Assembly: GCF_041438805.1 (NCBI RefSeq)
Contig: NZ_CP109190.1
Coordinates: forward strand, 3,224,001-3,288,000
DNA from: Streptomyces sp. NBC_01707
GTDB taxonomy: Bacteria > Actinomycetota > Actinomycetes > Streptomycetales > Streptomycetaceae
Length of the DNA stretch: 64,000 nt
Direction: 5' to 3'
Numbering within the stretch: position 1 is the first letter of the stretch; each line of letters starts with the position of its first letter. Below, piece by piece: positions 1 to 8,798 of the stretch. The notes under the pieces were generated by a model, which worked only from the letters and a program-made list of their open reading frames with translations, ran no database searches and had not been told where the DNA came from. A program made the position numbers and the translations under genes.

Positions 1-3000
1 CCTACGCCGAGCGCTGCGTCACCTCGGGTGGCTGCGCCAGTCTGACGGCGACCACCAAGGCCAACTGGCCTGACGTGCCGTTTGACATGATCTGCGCGTC
101 GGGCACCAAGTGCACCACCCAGATCGGCCCGGCCTTCTTCACCCGCAAGCGCCTCACCGACATCACCACCTCGGTGTGGACCGGCATTGGCACTACCCGC
201 CGGGACGTGGACACCTGGCACCTGGACCAAGACTTCCCCGACACTGGTGACGCCTCCTCGGCGAGCCTGTGGCTGAAGTCCATCCAGAACACCGGTAAGG
301 CCAACACCACTGCGGCCGCCATGCCGCCGGTCGTCTTCGGCGGCATTCAGCTGTCCAACCACGTCGAGGGCAGCGGTCCGGACACCCTGCGCTACATCAA
401 GTGGCGCGTGCGCACCATTAAGTCCGAGACCGGCTCCACCCTCACCGTCAACTACTCTGACCCCGACTGCATCTGGGGCACCAGCATGCCGGCGGACATC
501 GACAAGAACACCCGTCGCTGCTTCCCCGTCAAGTGGTCCCAGTCCGGGGCCACCCCGGTCATCGACTGGTTCCACAAGTACGTGGTCACCTCCGTCTTCC
601 AGGACGACCCCTACGGCCACGGCGACACCGGTGAGAAGTACTACGACTACCAGGGCGGCGCCGGCTGGGCGTACTCCGACGACGAGGGCCTGACCAAGAC
701 CTCCAACCGCACTTGGTCGCAGTGGCGCGGCTACGGCAAGGTTGTGGAGACCTCCGGCGACTCCGAGGGCCCGCGCAGTAAGAAGCTGATGCTCTACATG
801 CGCGGCCTGAACGGTGAGAAGGAACTCGACGGCAGCGCACGCGTGGAAAAGGTCACCGACTCCACCGGCACCGCGATCGACGACTCCCGCCAGTACACCG
901 GGTTCGTCCGCGAGACCATCGCCTACAACGGCACCGAAGAAGTCAGCGGCACCATCAACAACCCCTGGTCGCACAAGACCGGCAGCCACACCTACAGCTG
1001 GGGCACCACCGACTCCTGGATCGTCCAGGCCGACGAGACCACCACCCGCGCCAAGACCTCCACCGGCACCCGCACGGTCAAGCAGAAGACCACGTACGAC
1101 ACCACGTACGGCATGCCGATCACCGTGGAGGACACCGGCGACATCGCTATAACCGGCGACGAGTCGTGCGTGCGGACCACCTACGCGCGCAACACCTCCG
1201 CCTGGCTGGTCAACGCGGTCTCGCGCACCGAGACATACTCGGTTTCCTGCGCAACCACCCCGGTGATCCCCGACGACGTCGTCTCCGACATCACCACGGC
1301 CTACGACGGCCAGGCGGTCGGGGGCGCGCCCACCAAGGGCGAACTCACCGCCTCCTACCGGGTCGCGAGCTACGGCGAGCTCGATAAGAAGCCCGTCTAC
1401 CAGCAGGTCTCCAGCTCTACCTACGACAAGCTGGGCCGCCCGCTCACTGCGACCAACGCCGTCAACAGCACGGTCAGGACCACTTACGTCCCCGACGACA
1501 CCGGCTACGGCCCGCTGACGTCCAAGACCACCACCGACCCCAAGCTCTACACCTCCACCACCGAGGTGGACCCGGCTTGGGGCACGGCCACCAAGTCCAC
1601 CGACGCCAACCTCAATCTCACCGAGTGGTCCTTCGACGCGCTCGGCCGCCTGCGGTCGGTCTGGAAGCCGGACCGCTCCCACGCGCTCGGCGACGCCGCC
1701 AGCATCGTCTATGCGTACAGCATTAACAACGACAAGGAGACCTGGGTCCGCACCGACGCCCTCAAGGCCGACGGACAGACCTACAACAGCTCCTACGAGA
1801 TCTTCGACGGCCTTCTACGGTCCCGCCAGACGCAGGTCCCCTCGCCGAACGGCGGCCGGGTGATCTCCGAAACCCTCTACGACGACCGCGGCCTGGCCTA
1901 CATCACCAACGCGCAGGTCCACGACAACAACGCGCCCTCGGGCACCCTGGCCAACACCTATCCCGGCTCCGTCCCCGCCTCCACCGAGACGGTCTTCGAC
2001 GCCGCCGGCCGCGCCACCGAATCGATCTTCCGGGTCTATGACCAGGAGAGGTGGCTCACCAAGACCGACGAGCAGGCCGACCGCACCACCTTCACCGCCG
2101 CCGAGGGCGGCACCGGCGCCGTGACGATCGTCGACGCCCGAGGCCGGATCACCGAGCGCCGAGAGTATGGCGGCCCCGTCCCGACCGGCAGCGACTACAC
2201 CCGCACCCTGTACGAGTACACCCCCGGCGGCCAGCTCAAGAAGATGACCGGTCCGGACGGGGCGGTCTGGACGTACGGCTACGACCTGCGCGGCCGCACG
2301 ACCACCTCCACCGACCCCGACAAGGGCCGTATCGATACCACGTACAACGACGCCGACCAGCCACTGACCGTCGCCACGACCCTCAATGGCGTGTCCCGCA
2401 CCCTGATCACCGACTACGACGAGCTCGGCCGCAATATCGGCACCTGGGACGGCGTGAAGGACAACGCCCACCAGCTGACCAAGTTCACCTACGATTCGCT
2501 GGCCAAGGGAAAGCCGACAGCCTCGATCCGCTACGTCGGCGGCACCACCGGAAAGATCTACTCCCAGGTCGTCACCGGGTACGACGCGCTCGGCCGCCCC
2601 AAGGGCACCAAGACCGTCATCGCCGCCACCGACTCCCTGGTCGCCGTCGCCGGTGCACCGCAGACGTTCACCACTACCGCCGTCTACAACATCGACGGCA
2701 CCGTCCAGTCGACCTCGCTGCCTGCGGTGGGCGGACTTCCCGCCGAGACCGTGGAAAACAGTTACAACGGCCTCGGCATGCTCACCGGCACCGACGGCAT
2801 GACTGACTACGTCCAGAACATCGGCTACTCACCGTACGGCGAGATCGAGGAGACCCGCCTGGGCACCTCCACCGGTGCCAAGCAGCTCCAGATATTCAAC
2901 CGCTACGAGGACGGCACCCGCCGGCTGGCCAACACCCACACCGTCGACCAGACCAACACCGGCAACACCAGCGACTCCGACTACGTCTACGACACCTCTG

Positions 3001-4880
3001 GCAACGTCAAGTCGATCGCCGACAACGCCAACGGCAAGGACACCCAGTGCTTCCTCTACGACGGCTACCGCCGTCTGACAGAGGCCTGGACCCCGTCCTC
3101 CAACAACTGCGACACCGCCCGCTCGGCATCCGCCCTCGGCGGACCGGCCCCGTACTGGACGAGCTGGAACTACAAGCCCGGCGGCCTGCGCGACACCCAG
3201 ACCGAACACAAGGCCACCGGTGACACCAAAACCGACTACGGCTACCCCGCCGTCAACGCCAACGGCACCGGCCAGCCCCACACCCTGACCTCCTTCACCG
3301 TCAACGGCGGCACCGCCAAGACCTACACCTACGACGATCAGGGCAACACCACCAAGCGCTACGGCCCCACCGGCACCGCGCAGAGCCTGATCTGGGACAT
3401 CGAAGGAGAACTCACCCGCCTCACCGAAGGCACCAAGACCACCGACTACCTCTACGACGCCAACGGCGAACTTCTGATCCGCCGCGGCCCCGTCAAGACC
3501 GTTCTCTACCTGGGCAGTCAGGAACTCCACTACGACACGGCCGCCAAGAAGTTCACCGCCCAGCGCCACTACCCGGCCGGCGACGCCACCGCCGTCCGCA
3601 CCGAGACCGGCCTGTCCTGGATGGTCGACGACCACCACGGCACCGCCTCGATGACGGTGGACGCCACCACCCAGGCCATAACCCGCCGCTACACCAAGCC
3701 CTTCGGCGAGAGCCGCGGAGCCGCACCGTCGACCTGGCCCGACGACAAGGGTTTCCTCGGCAAACCCGCCGACGCCGACACCGGACTCACCCACATAGGC
3801 GCCCGCGAGTACGACCCGGCCACCGGCCGCTTCCTCTCCGTCGACCCCGTCCTCGCGCCCGACGACCACGAGTCCCTCAACGGCTACGCCTACGCCAACA
3901 ACACCCCCGTCACCAAGTCCGACCCCACCGGACTCCGCCCCGATGGCGCGTGCGGCGGTGCCTCGAGCTCCTGCAACGGTGGCACCGAGACCTGGACCAA
4001 GAGCAACGATGGTTGGGACTGGTCATACACGAAGACCTACACCCAGAAGTTTCAGTACACAAAGAGCGACGGCACCGTCGGAAGCGGCACCATGGCCACC
4101 ACGGTCACCAAGACCGTCGGCGCGACCACAGCAAAGATCGTGTTCAAGAAGGGGCCCGACCCCAAGCCCAAGCGGAGTGACGGCCAATGCCACTCCTGCT
4201 GGGCCATGGGAACCAATCCCCAGTACAACCCGGCCGCCCACGACCTACCAGACACAGGGAAACTCTCAACCTTGCAGAAGGTTCTCCTGGGCGTCGTCAC
4301 CGTCGTGGGGCTGGCTGTAGCCGTTGCGCCCGTTGCTGCAGTCTTCGCGGAGGGATGCCTGGCCACCCTCCCGGTGTGTGCTGCGGAGATCGCAGAAACG
4401 CTGAACGGCGGCGCGTCCGGCGGAAGCGCGCTAGTGGGGAGTGCAGCCGCTGCGGGTGGTGGCAGGGTGATCGCGGCCGGCACGAACCTTGCTAAGAGCC
4501 GCGGGACCCTCACTGCTGCGCAGCGGTTGCTCGCTTCCATCGGTGAGGAGGGTAAGACGGCCGGCGTTCTCGAGATCGACGGTACGCTTTACCCGTTGGT
4601 ATCGGGGAAGTCGTCGTTGCCCAACTATGCGGCGAGCGGACACGTCGAAGGGCAAGCAGCTCTGATCATGCGAGGGCTCGGTGCAAAAAGCGGCAGGCTC
4701 CTGATTGACAACCCGAGCGGAATCTGTGGCTACTGTAAGTCGCAGGTAGCCACGCTGCTTCCCGAGAACGCGGTCCTGGAAGTCGGTACCCCGGCGGGAA
4801 CGGTGATCCCCTCGTCGCGGTGGAGTGCAAGCAGGACATTTACTGGGAATGACCGGGCCCCCAAGCCGTGGCCTAGGTGA
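1..4880 (+). CDS. RHS/YD-repeat polymorphic toxin with C-terminal DddA-like DNA cytosine deaminase domain (5' end outside window)
   Basis: The frame is open from base 3, so the gene begins upstream; residue numbers here count from the ATG at 75. YD repeats (YDxxGR type) run from about residue 440, and the RHS core ends with the usual DPTGLR at 1283-1288. A hydrophobic stretch (about 1400-1424) follows, then a C-terminal domain of about 110 residues. That domain has HVEGQ (His1523, Glu1525) and PSGICGYC (Cys1551, Cys1554), the zinc-binding and catalytic motifs of cytidine-deaminase-fold toxins. The motifs LPNYA, HVEGQ, LLPENA and FTGN match DddA, the SCP1.201-like double-stranded DNA deaminase, in order and spacing. 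In this family the RHS shell carries a releasable toxin that deaminates cytosine in target DNA. RHS identity is secure; deaminase fold very likely; dsDNA specificity is inferred from the DddA-like motifs. An immunity-type gene follows at once. Confidence 0.93.
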   Translation, partial: YAERCVTSGGCASLTATTKANWPDVPFDMICASGTKCTTQIGPAFFTRKRLTDITTSVWTGIGTTRRDVDTWHLDQDFPDTGDASSASLWLKSIQNTGKANTTAAAMPPVVFGGIQLSNHVEGSGPDTLRYIKWRVRTIKSETGSTLTVNYSDPDCIWGTSMPADIDKNTRRCFPVKWSQSGATPVIDWFHKYVVTSVFQDDPYGHGDTGEKYYDYQGGAGWAYSDDEGLTKTSNRTWSQWRGYGKVVETSGDSEGPRSKKLMLYMRGLNGEKELDGSARVEKVTDSTGTAIDDSRQYTGFVRETIAYNGTEEVSGTINNPWSHKTGSHTYSWGTTDSWIVQADETTTRAKTSTGTRTVKQKTTYDTTYGMPITVEDTGDIAITGDESCVRTTYARNTSAWLVNAVSRTETYSVSCATTPVIPDDVVSDITTAYDGQAVGGAPTKGELTASYRVASYGELDKKPVYQQVSSSTYDKLGRPLTATNAVNSTVRTTYVPDDTGYGPLTSKTTTDPKLYTSTTEVDPAWGTATKSTDANLNLTEWSFDALGRLRSVWKPDRSHALGDAASIVYAYSINNDKETWVRTDALKADGQTYNSSYEIFDGLLRSRQTQVPSPNGGRVISETLYDDRGLAYITNAQVHDNNAPSGTLANTYPGSVPASTETVFDAAGRATESIFRVYDQERWLTKTDEQADRTTFTAAEGGTGAVTIVDARGRITERREYGGPVPTGSDYTRTLYEYTPGGQLKKMTGPDGAVWTYGYDLRGRTTTSTDPDKGRIDTTYNDADQPLTVATTLNGVSRTLITDYDELGRNIGTWDGVKDNAHQLTKFTYDSLAKGKPTASIRYVGGTTGKIYSQVVTGYDALGRPKGTKTVIAATDSLVAVAGAPQTFTTTAVYNIDGTVQSTSLPAVGGLPAETVENSYNGLGMLTGTDGMTDYVQNIGYSPYGEIEETRLGTSTGAKQLQIFNRYEDGTRRLANTHTVDQTNTGNTSDSDYVYDTSGNVKSIADNANGKDTQCFLYDGYRRLTEAWTPSSNNCDTARSASALGGPAPYWTSWNYKPGGLRDTQTEHKATGDTKTDYGYPAVNANGTGQPHTLTSFTVNGGTAKTYTYDDQGNTTKRYGPTGTAQSLIWDIEGELTRLTEGTKTTDYLYDANGELLIRRGPVKTVLYLGSQELHYDTAAKKFTAQRHYPAGDATAVRTETGLSWMVDDHHGTASMTVDATTQAITRRYTKPFGESRGAAPSTWPDDKGFLGKPADADTGLTHIGAREYDPATGRFLSVDPVLAPDDHESLNGYAYANNTPVTKSDPTGLRPDGACGGASSSCNGGTETWTKSNDGWDWSYTKTYTQKFQYTKSDGTVGSGTMATTVTKTVGATTAKIVFKKGPDPKPKRSDGQCHSCWAMGTNPQYNPAAHDLPDTGKLSTLQKVLLGVVTVVGLAVAVAPVAAVFAEGCLATLPVCAAEIAETLNGGASGGSALVGSAAAAGGGRVIAAGTNLAKSRGTLTAAQRLLASIGEEGKTAGVLEIDGTLYPLVSGKSSLPNYAASGHVEGQAALIMRGLGAKSGRLLIDNPSGICGYCKSQVATLLPENAVLEVGTPAGTVIPSSRWSASRTFTGNDRAPKPWPR

Positions 4881-4904
4881 CGGAGATATTTCGGAGGTTG
4901 AAAG

Positions 4905-5306
4905 ATGAGTGTGGTCTGGTCGATGACGTCACCGGAATCTGGGGTGTTCCATCCAGGTGAGAGGCGCTCGGAACTGCGTGACCTGACGGACGAGTTCAAT
5001 GAACTGCGCTCACACGGTCAGGGGTATTTGGAAGTTCGTTTGCCAGACAACGAATTTCCTCAATTGACCCTGGGCTTCCAAAGTGATCACGCCATCATCC
5101 ATCTCTTCACTTCTGAAGAAAGCATGTCCCTTCTCTCTGGAGATGGCACCGTTTCATCGGAAGTGACAATTGACGTCCCAATCATGAGCGAAATGTCTAC
5201 GTTCACGGGTGACTTCGTACTGAGTGTCGATCACGCGTGTGACGTTGTACGGAATTTCGTTCGAACAGGGGCGTTTGAGGAGCTGGGCGAGTGGTGCGAA
5301 TTGTAG
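4905..5306 (+). CDS. Probable immunity protein for the DddA-like toxin (Imm1-like)
   Basis: This 133-residue protein starts at an ATG with a GGAGG about 8 bases upstream and lies 24 bp after the toxin stop, the standard immunity position in polymorphic toxin loci. It is acidic, has no signal peptide or membrane segment, and looks like a small alpha/beta protein. Features such as the central LTLGF strand and the ending ELGEWCEL resemble Imm1 proteins, which are often paired with deaminase toxins. The family assignment is from memory and is weaker than the positional argument. Its base composition is less GC-rich than the RHS repeats, as is common for exchangeable toxin-tip/immunity modules. 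It would be expected to bind the deaminase domain in the cytoplasm and block its active site. Confidence 0.75.
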   Translation: MSVVWSMTSPESGVFHPGERRSELRDLTDEFNELRSHGQGYLEVRLPDNEFPQLTLGFQSDHAIIHLFTSEESMSLLSGDGTVSSEVTIDVPIMSEMSTFTGDFVLSVDHACDVVRNFVRTGAFEELGEWCEL

Positions 5307-5352
5307 TGATGGTAGAGGCCTGGCGAGGGTAAAGGCTCACCCCTCGCGGAAA

Positions 5353-5400
5353 GTGCGGTAGTGAGGGTGCCGGCCATTAGTTAGGCTCCCACTACCACAC
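5353..5400. terminator. Probable bidirectional terminator hairpin after the toxin-immunity pair
   Basis: GTGCGGTAGTGAGGG (5353-5367) pairs with CTCCCACTACCACAC (5386-5400) with few mismatches and an 18-base loop. It lies between the plus-strand immunity gene and the converging minus-strand terminase. There is no clear U-tract, as is usual in Streptomyces. Confidence 0.5.
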
Positions 5401-5620
5401 TGAGAGGTGCGCACTGCACCCCAGACGTGGTCCCTGGTGCCCGGATTGACTTCGGGCGCCGGGGACCAATTTCTGTTTTCGTATTGCCCGCCACACACCG
5501 AAGCAATTGTGAAGGTGAACTGTGGGGGCTTATCCCGCGGAATGGTTCAGCATCACAGTCCAGGACATCCGGCCGGGGCCTGCTCAGCCTCGAAGACCTG
5601 CAGCAGCACGCTATTCGCAG
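5401..5620. other. Junction between toxin locus and phage-type cassette; no convincing gene
   Basis: Short plus-strand frames here run into the antisense of the terminase and lack family features. This is the edge of the phage-type cassette, where portal and capsid genes would be expected after a terminase but are absent. Confidence 0.4.
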
Positions 5621-7198
5621 TCACTTCCCGATCCTGCGCCTGTACGCGCCCGCCACCTGTGACGGCCCACGCCCGCCAGAGACCGGCGCCTGCGACAACG
5701 GGGCGTGGACGATGGCGCCCTTGTTCGCCTCTGGGATCAGGCCGTACGTGAGGATGCACGAGGCATCGATGCGGCCGGGGCTGTCCGGGTCGGTGGACAT
5801 CCAGTGCGACCACTCGTGTTCAAGGTCGACGAACAGCCCGCGCAGCCGCACCCGGTCCTGAACCATCTGCTGGGCCACCGGCTCCGCGCGCAGCAACTTG
5901 CCCTGCTTGGCCTGCACAAGGTCGATCGCAGGCATCAGGACCTCCGGGGGGATGTCCCCGTCCCGCTGCAACGTCTCCCACGACGTACGGATCGCGAGCG
6001 AGCACATGTCCCGCCCGTAGTTCTGCTCGACGTAGATGATCGCCGCGTTCGTCTCGTACGCGAGACGGCAGGCCGCGGTAGACCAGTCCGCCGACGACAT
6101 CGCGGCCGACACGTCGTGCGTGATCCATACGCGCTTGTCGTCGCCGAGGAAACCGCCGACGACGCCGGCGACGTCCCGGCCTCCGCCGGACGGGTCGACC
6201 GCAACGGCGATCTTCTGCGGCTCGACCTTGGTCGTCGAGTCCCGCAGCAGGCGTAGCAGTTCCTCCGAGACGAGCGCACCTTCGGCGGGCTGTGGGTCCC
6301 CCTGGGCGAGGCTGTGCCAGTCCCGCACGATCGACGTGCGTTTCATGTCCGCCCACCACGCCTTGAGCGCCTTCCGATCCCGGGTGGGGATCTTCGGGTG
6401 CGGCAGCGGGTCGCCAGGGGCGCGGCCGAGCGGGTCGTCGCCGAACTTGGCGTCGGCGACCGCGGGAAGGTGCACGACCTTCCACCGGCCGCCTTCCTCC
6501 AGCCGTCCTTCCTCGGTGAGCCGTCGCCCGGCGAAGTCGTCGGGGTGCCAACGGGTCTGGATACCGACCACGGCGTTCCGGTCCGGCTGGAGGCGCTTGA
6601 GGGCGGTGGACGAGTACCAGTCGTGCAACGCCCGGCGCGACGCCTCCGATTCGGCGTCAGCCCGGTCCTTGTGCGGGTCGTCGACGATCAGCACATTGAG
6701 CGGGTGGCCGGTAAGCCCTTTGCCTACGGAGACTGACCGGACGCCGCCACCACGGGTCAGTGACCAGTCCTGCATTGCCCCTGACCCGGCCTGCATGTGC
6801 AGGTCGTACTCGGCGCCGTACTCCTCCACGTAGCCACGGATCGTCTTGCCACGCCGGAGCGCCAGGTCGTCGCCATACGACGTGACCCCAATCCGGTCCA
6901 TCGGGTACAGACACAGCCACCAGAACGGAAACCACTCCGCAACCGTGGTCGACTTCCCGACCTGCGGCGGCGTGTAAATGAGAAGCCGGTCGTAGTCGCC
7001 GCGCTGGACACCCGCCAGGGCCTCACCGATCACCCGCAGGTGCGGGCGCATCCGGTACGTGTGGTCCAGCCCGCGAGCGAGGACCACAGGGTCGCGCAGC
7101 AGGTCGCGGCTCATCGACTTCTTGGCCGCCTCCAACTGCTGGAGTACCCCGGCGTCGTCCAGGTGCCGCAGGTCATCGGCGGCCGGCTGTCCCGTCAC
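5621..7198 (-). CDS. Phage terminase large subunit (packaging ATPase and nuclease)
   Basis: This 525-residue protein has the two-domain TerL layout. The N-terminal ATPase has a Walker A-like TPPQVGKST (about 76-84) and a Walker B LIVDDP near residue 170. The C-terminal RNase H-like nuclease has acidic motifs in VAVDPSGGG, IIYVEQNYGRD and a late Asp before the end. TerL cuts concatemeric phage DNA and pumps it into the prohead. The start is a GTG sharing the GTGA overlap with the upstream gene, so translation is coupled. Length is normal for the family and no motif is broken. No portal, protease or capsid gene follows; the plus-strand toxin locus abuts instead, so this is an orphan packaging gene from a truncated prophage or a repurposed cassette. 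Confidence 0.92.
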   Translation of the reverse strand: MTGQPAADDLRHLDDAGVLQQLEAAKKSMSRDLLRDPVVLARGLDHTYRMRPHLRVIGEALAGVQRGDYDRLLIYTPPQVGKSTTVAEWFPFWWLCLYPMDRIGVTSYGDDLALRRGKTIRGYVEEYGAEYDLHMQAGSGAMQDWSLTRGGGVRSVSVGKGLTGHPLNVLIVDDPHKDRADAESEASRRALHDWYSSTALKRLQPDRNAVVGIQTRWHPDDFAGRRLTEEGRLEEGGRWKVVHLPAVADAKFGDDPLGRAPGDPLPHPKIPTRDRKALKAWWADMKRTSIVRDWHSLAQGDPQPAEGALVSEELLRLLRDSTTKVEPQKIAVAVDPSGGGRDVAGVVGGFLGDDKRVWITHDVSAAMSSADWSTAACRLAYETNAAIIYVEQNYGRDMCSLAIRTSWETLQRDGDIPPEVLMPAIDLVQAKQGKLLRAEPVAQQMVQDRVRLRGLFVDLEHEWSHWMSTDPDSPGRIDASCILTYGLIPEANKGAIVHAPLSQAPVSGGRGPSQVAGAYRRRIGK

Positions 7199-7854
7199 CC
7201 TTCGTCGCCGCCATCGTCAACGTGGGGCCCGGGCTCGTCATCATCATTGGCATGAGGCGTGGGCTCGTCATCGTCGTCGTCGCTGCCGTCGACCGCACGG
7301 AGCCGCCGGTTCACCGACGCAGCAAGGTCGGCGAGGCGTACGCGCCGCTGCTCCTCGGGCATCTGGGCGAACTCGGCAAGCTGTACCGCAAGCGGGTTCC
7401 CGCCCTGGCCGGTGACCGCGATCGTCTCCGTGGGGTCGCCGAACAGGACGCGCCGGTGGCGCATGGCCACGTCCATCAGCCGGATGAAGTCGCCCGGCGA
7501 CAGCTCAGCGGCGTTCAGCGTCCCGAGGCGCTGCGCCAGTTTGCCGATCGCTGCTCCAAGGATCTTCGAGTCAGTCTCGGCTGCCTTGCGGCGCTCCTCT
7601 ACCCACGTCGCCTCGTACAGCCGGTCCAGGTGCCGGTCGTACGCCTCGACGCGCTCCCGCCACCGGAACTCGGCGGCGACGTTCCTCACGTGCCCCTGCG
7701 CGAGTGTCAGGCTCTCCGCAGCCTTGGCCAAGGTTCTGGCGCGGCCGAGGTCCCGGTACGTGGCGAATTGGCCGTGTTTGCGGGCTGACTCCTTGGGTTG
7801 GCGTTCCCAGGGGTCGAGTGCGGGGTCGAGTGTGATGGGGTCGTTGGTGGTCAC
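7195..7854 (-). CDS. Terminase small subunit-like protein
   Basis: This 219-residue protein lies directly before TerL with GTGA overlaps on both sides, the position of the DNA-recognition subunit of the packaging motor. The N-terminal third (about 25-70) has a helix-turn-helix-like pattern (TLAKAAESL, then HVRNVAAEFRW). The middle is helical and charged. The last 30 residues are an acidic tail rich in Asp and Glu, possibly an interaction tail for TerL. The family call rests on gene order, size and the HTH-like region rather than on a sharp motif. An unrelated phage DNA-binding protein is the alternative. Confidence 0.6.
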   Translation of the reverse strand: MTTNDPITLDPALDPWERQPKESARKHGQFATYRDLGRARTLAKAAESLTLAQGHVRNVAAEFRWRERVEAYDRHLDRLYEATWVEERRKAAETDSKILGAAIGKLAQRLGTLNAAELSPGDFIRLMDVAMRHRRVLFGDPTETIAVTGQGGNPLAVQLAEFAQMPEEQRRVRLADLAASVNRRLRAVDGSDDDDDEPTPHANDDDEPGPHVDDGGDEG

Positions 7855-8798
7855 GGGTGACCGTCCGCGCTGCTGCTGACGTAGTTCTCGCCGGACAGAT
7901 ACTCCTCTGCCAAGCGCTCAAGGAGACGCCATCCCTGCCCCTGCTCGATCTCCCCACGCCCCTCTGCTGCGGAGATGGCTTTGTTGATCGTGACGGCTGC
8001 TGGTGCTGGGAGTGAGCGGGCGCCGAGGACGGTCTCAAGCCCGACGGTGCCGGAGTGCAGGGGCGTGCCATCTGGGGACTGGTAGCCGGCCTGGAGGTCG
8101 GTGAGGTGGTTCTCGACGATGGTGAGGATGGCGTGGAGCGCGGTCGCGACGTTGCCGACCTTGTGGGCTGCGTGCGTGGAGGCGAGGGTGTCGAGGGTCT
8201 GTTCGTAGTCGGCGCGTGCGGCGAGCCATGAGGCGTTCTGCCCGAGGCGGGCCTGGTCGAAGGCTTCGCGGGCCGCTTCGAGCTCCAGGGGCAGGAACAC
8301 GAGGCTCACGGTCGCGAAGTCGAGGTTGGCTTCCGACAGGCCTTCGGGGCTGACTTCGGCGAGGAGCTGAAGCTGGTCGTCGTCGAGGCCGGAGTAGGCC
8401 CGCCAGTCGACGTCTTCGATCTCGTCGTACAGCTGCTTGAGCGTCGCCGGGTCATCCTTGCCCGCGATGCTGTTGTGCGAGATCTGCCGGGCGATCAGCT
8501 GGTCTTTCTCCTGCGGATCGTCGATCAGCATCACGTCGATCTCGTCGAGACCGGCGTCCACGGCCGCGTCGGTGCGGTGGTTCCCGGAGAGGACGAGCTC
8601 GCGGCCTTCCTCGTACTCGCCGGCCCCGTAGACGAGGGGGACGCTGGTGAGGCAGCCGTCTGCGCGGACGTTCTCGACGAGGCGGTCGTACTCCTCCTTC
8701 GTCATGTAGCGGGCGTTGACGGGGAGGCGGGTGAGGAGCCGCGGGTCGCGGCGGACCAGGCGCGGCTTGAGGCGGGTGCTGCGGGTTGTGGCGGTCAT
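7851..8798 (-). CDS. ParB/sulfiredoxin-like domain protein of a phage cassette
   Basis: The N-terminal 120 residues resemble the ParB N-terminal domain: LPVNARYMTKEEYDRL, then a substrate-loop-like LVLSGNHRTDAAVDAG and a following VMLIDDP strand. Phage proteins of this type sit beside DNA-modification and terminase genes. The role may be nucleotide-dependent DNA binding or nicking; this is not shown by the sequence. The C-terminal two-thirds is helical and unrecognised. I chose the ATG at 8798 because it overlaps the upstream stop as ATGA. An in-frame start 30 bases further upstream (8828) would lie inside the upstream gene. The protein is 315 residues with this start. Confidence 0.7.
   Translation of the reverse strand: MTATTRSTRLKPRLVRRDPRLLTRLPVNARYMTKEEYDRLVENVRADGCLTSVPLVYGAGEYEEGRELVLSGNHRTDAAVDAGLDEIDVMLIDDPQEKDQLIARQISHNSIAGKDDPATLKQLYDEIEDVDWRAYSGLDDDQLQLLAEVSPEGLSEANLDFATVSLVFLPLELEAAREAFDQARLGQNASWLAARADYEQTLDTLASTHAAHKVGNVATALHAILTIVENHLTDLQAGYQSPDGTPLHSGTVGLETVLGARSLPAPAAVTINKAISAAEGRGEIEQGQGWRLLERLAEEYLSGENYVSSSADGHP

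Noticed and set aside
1815..3869. Long minus-strand open frames inside the RHS gene
   Set aside because: Gly/Val-rich antisense shadows of YD repeats with no ribosome sites or domain features; the sense frame is a clear RHS protein.
5427..5861. Plus-strand 144-codon frame after the immunity gene
   Set aside because: Its second half is antisense to the conserved terminase C-terminus and its start has no support.
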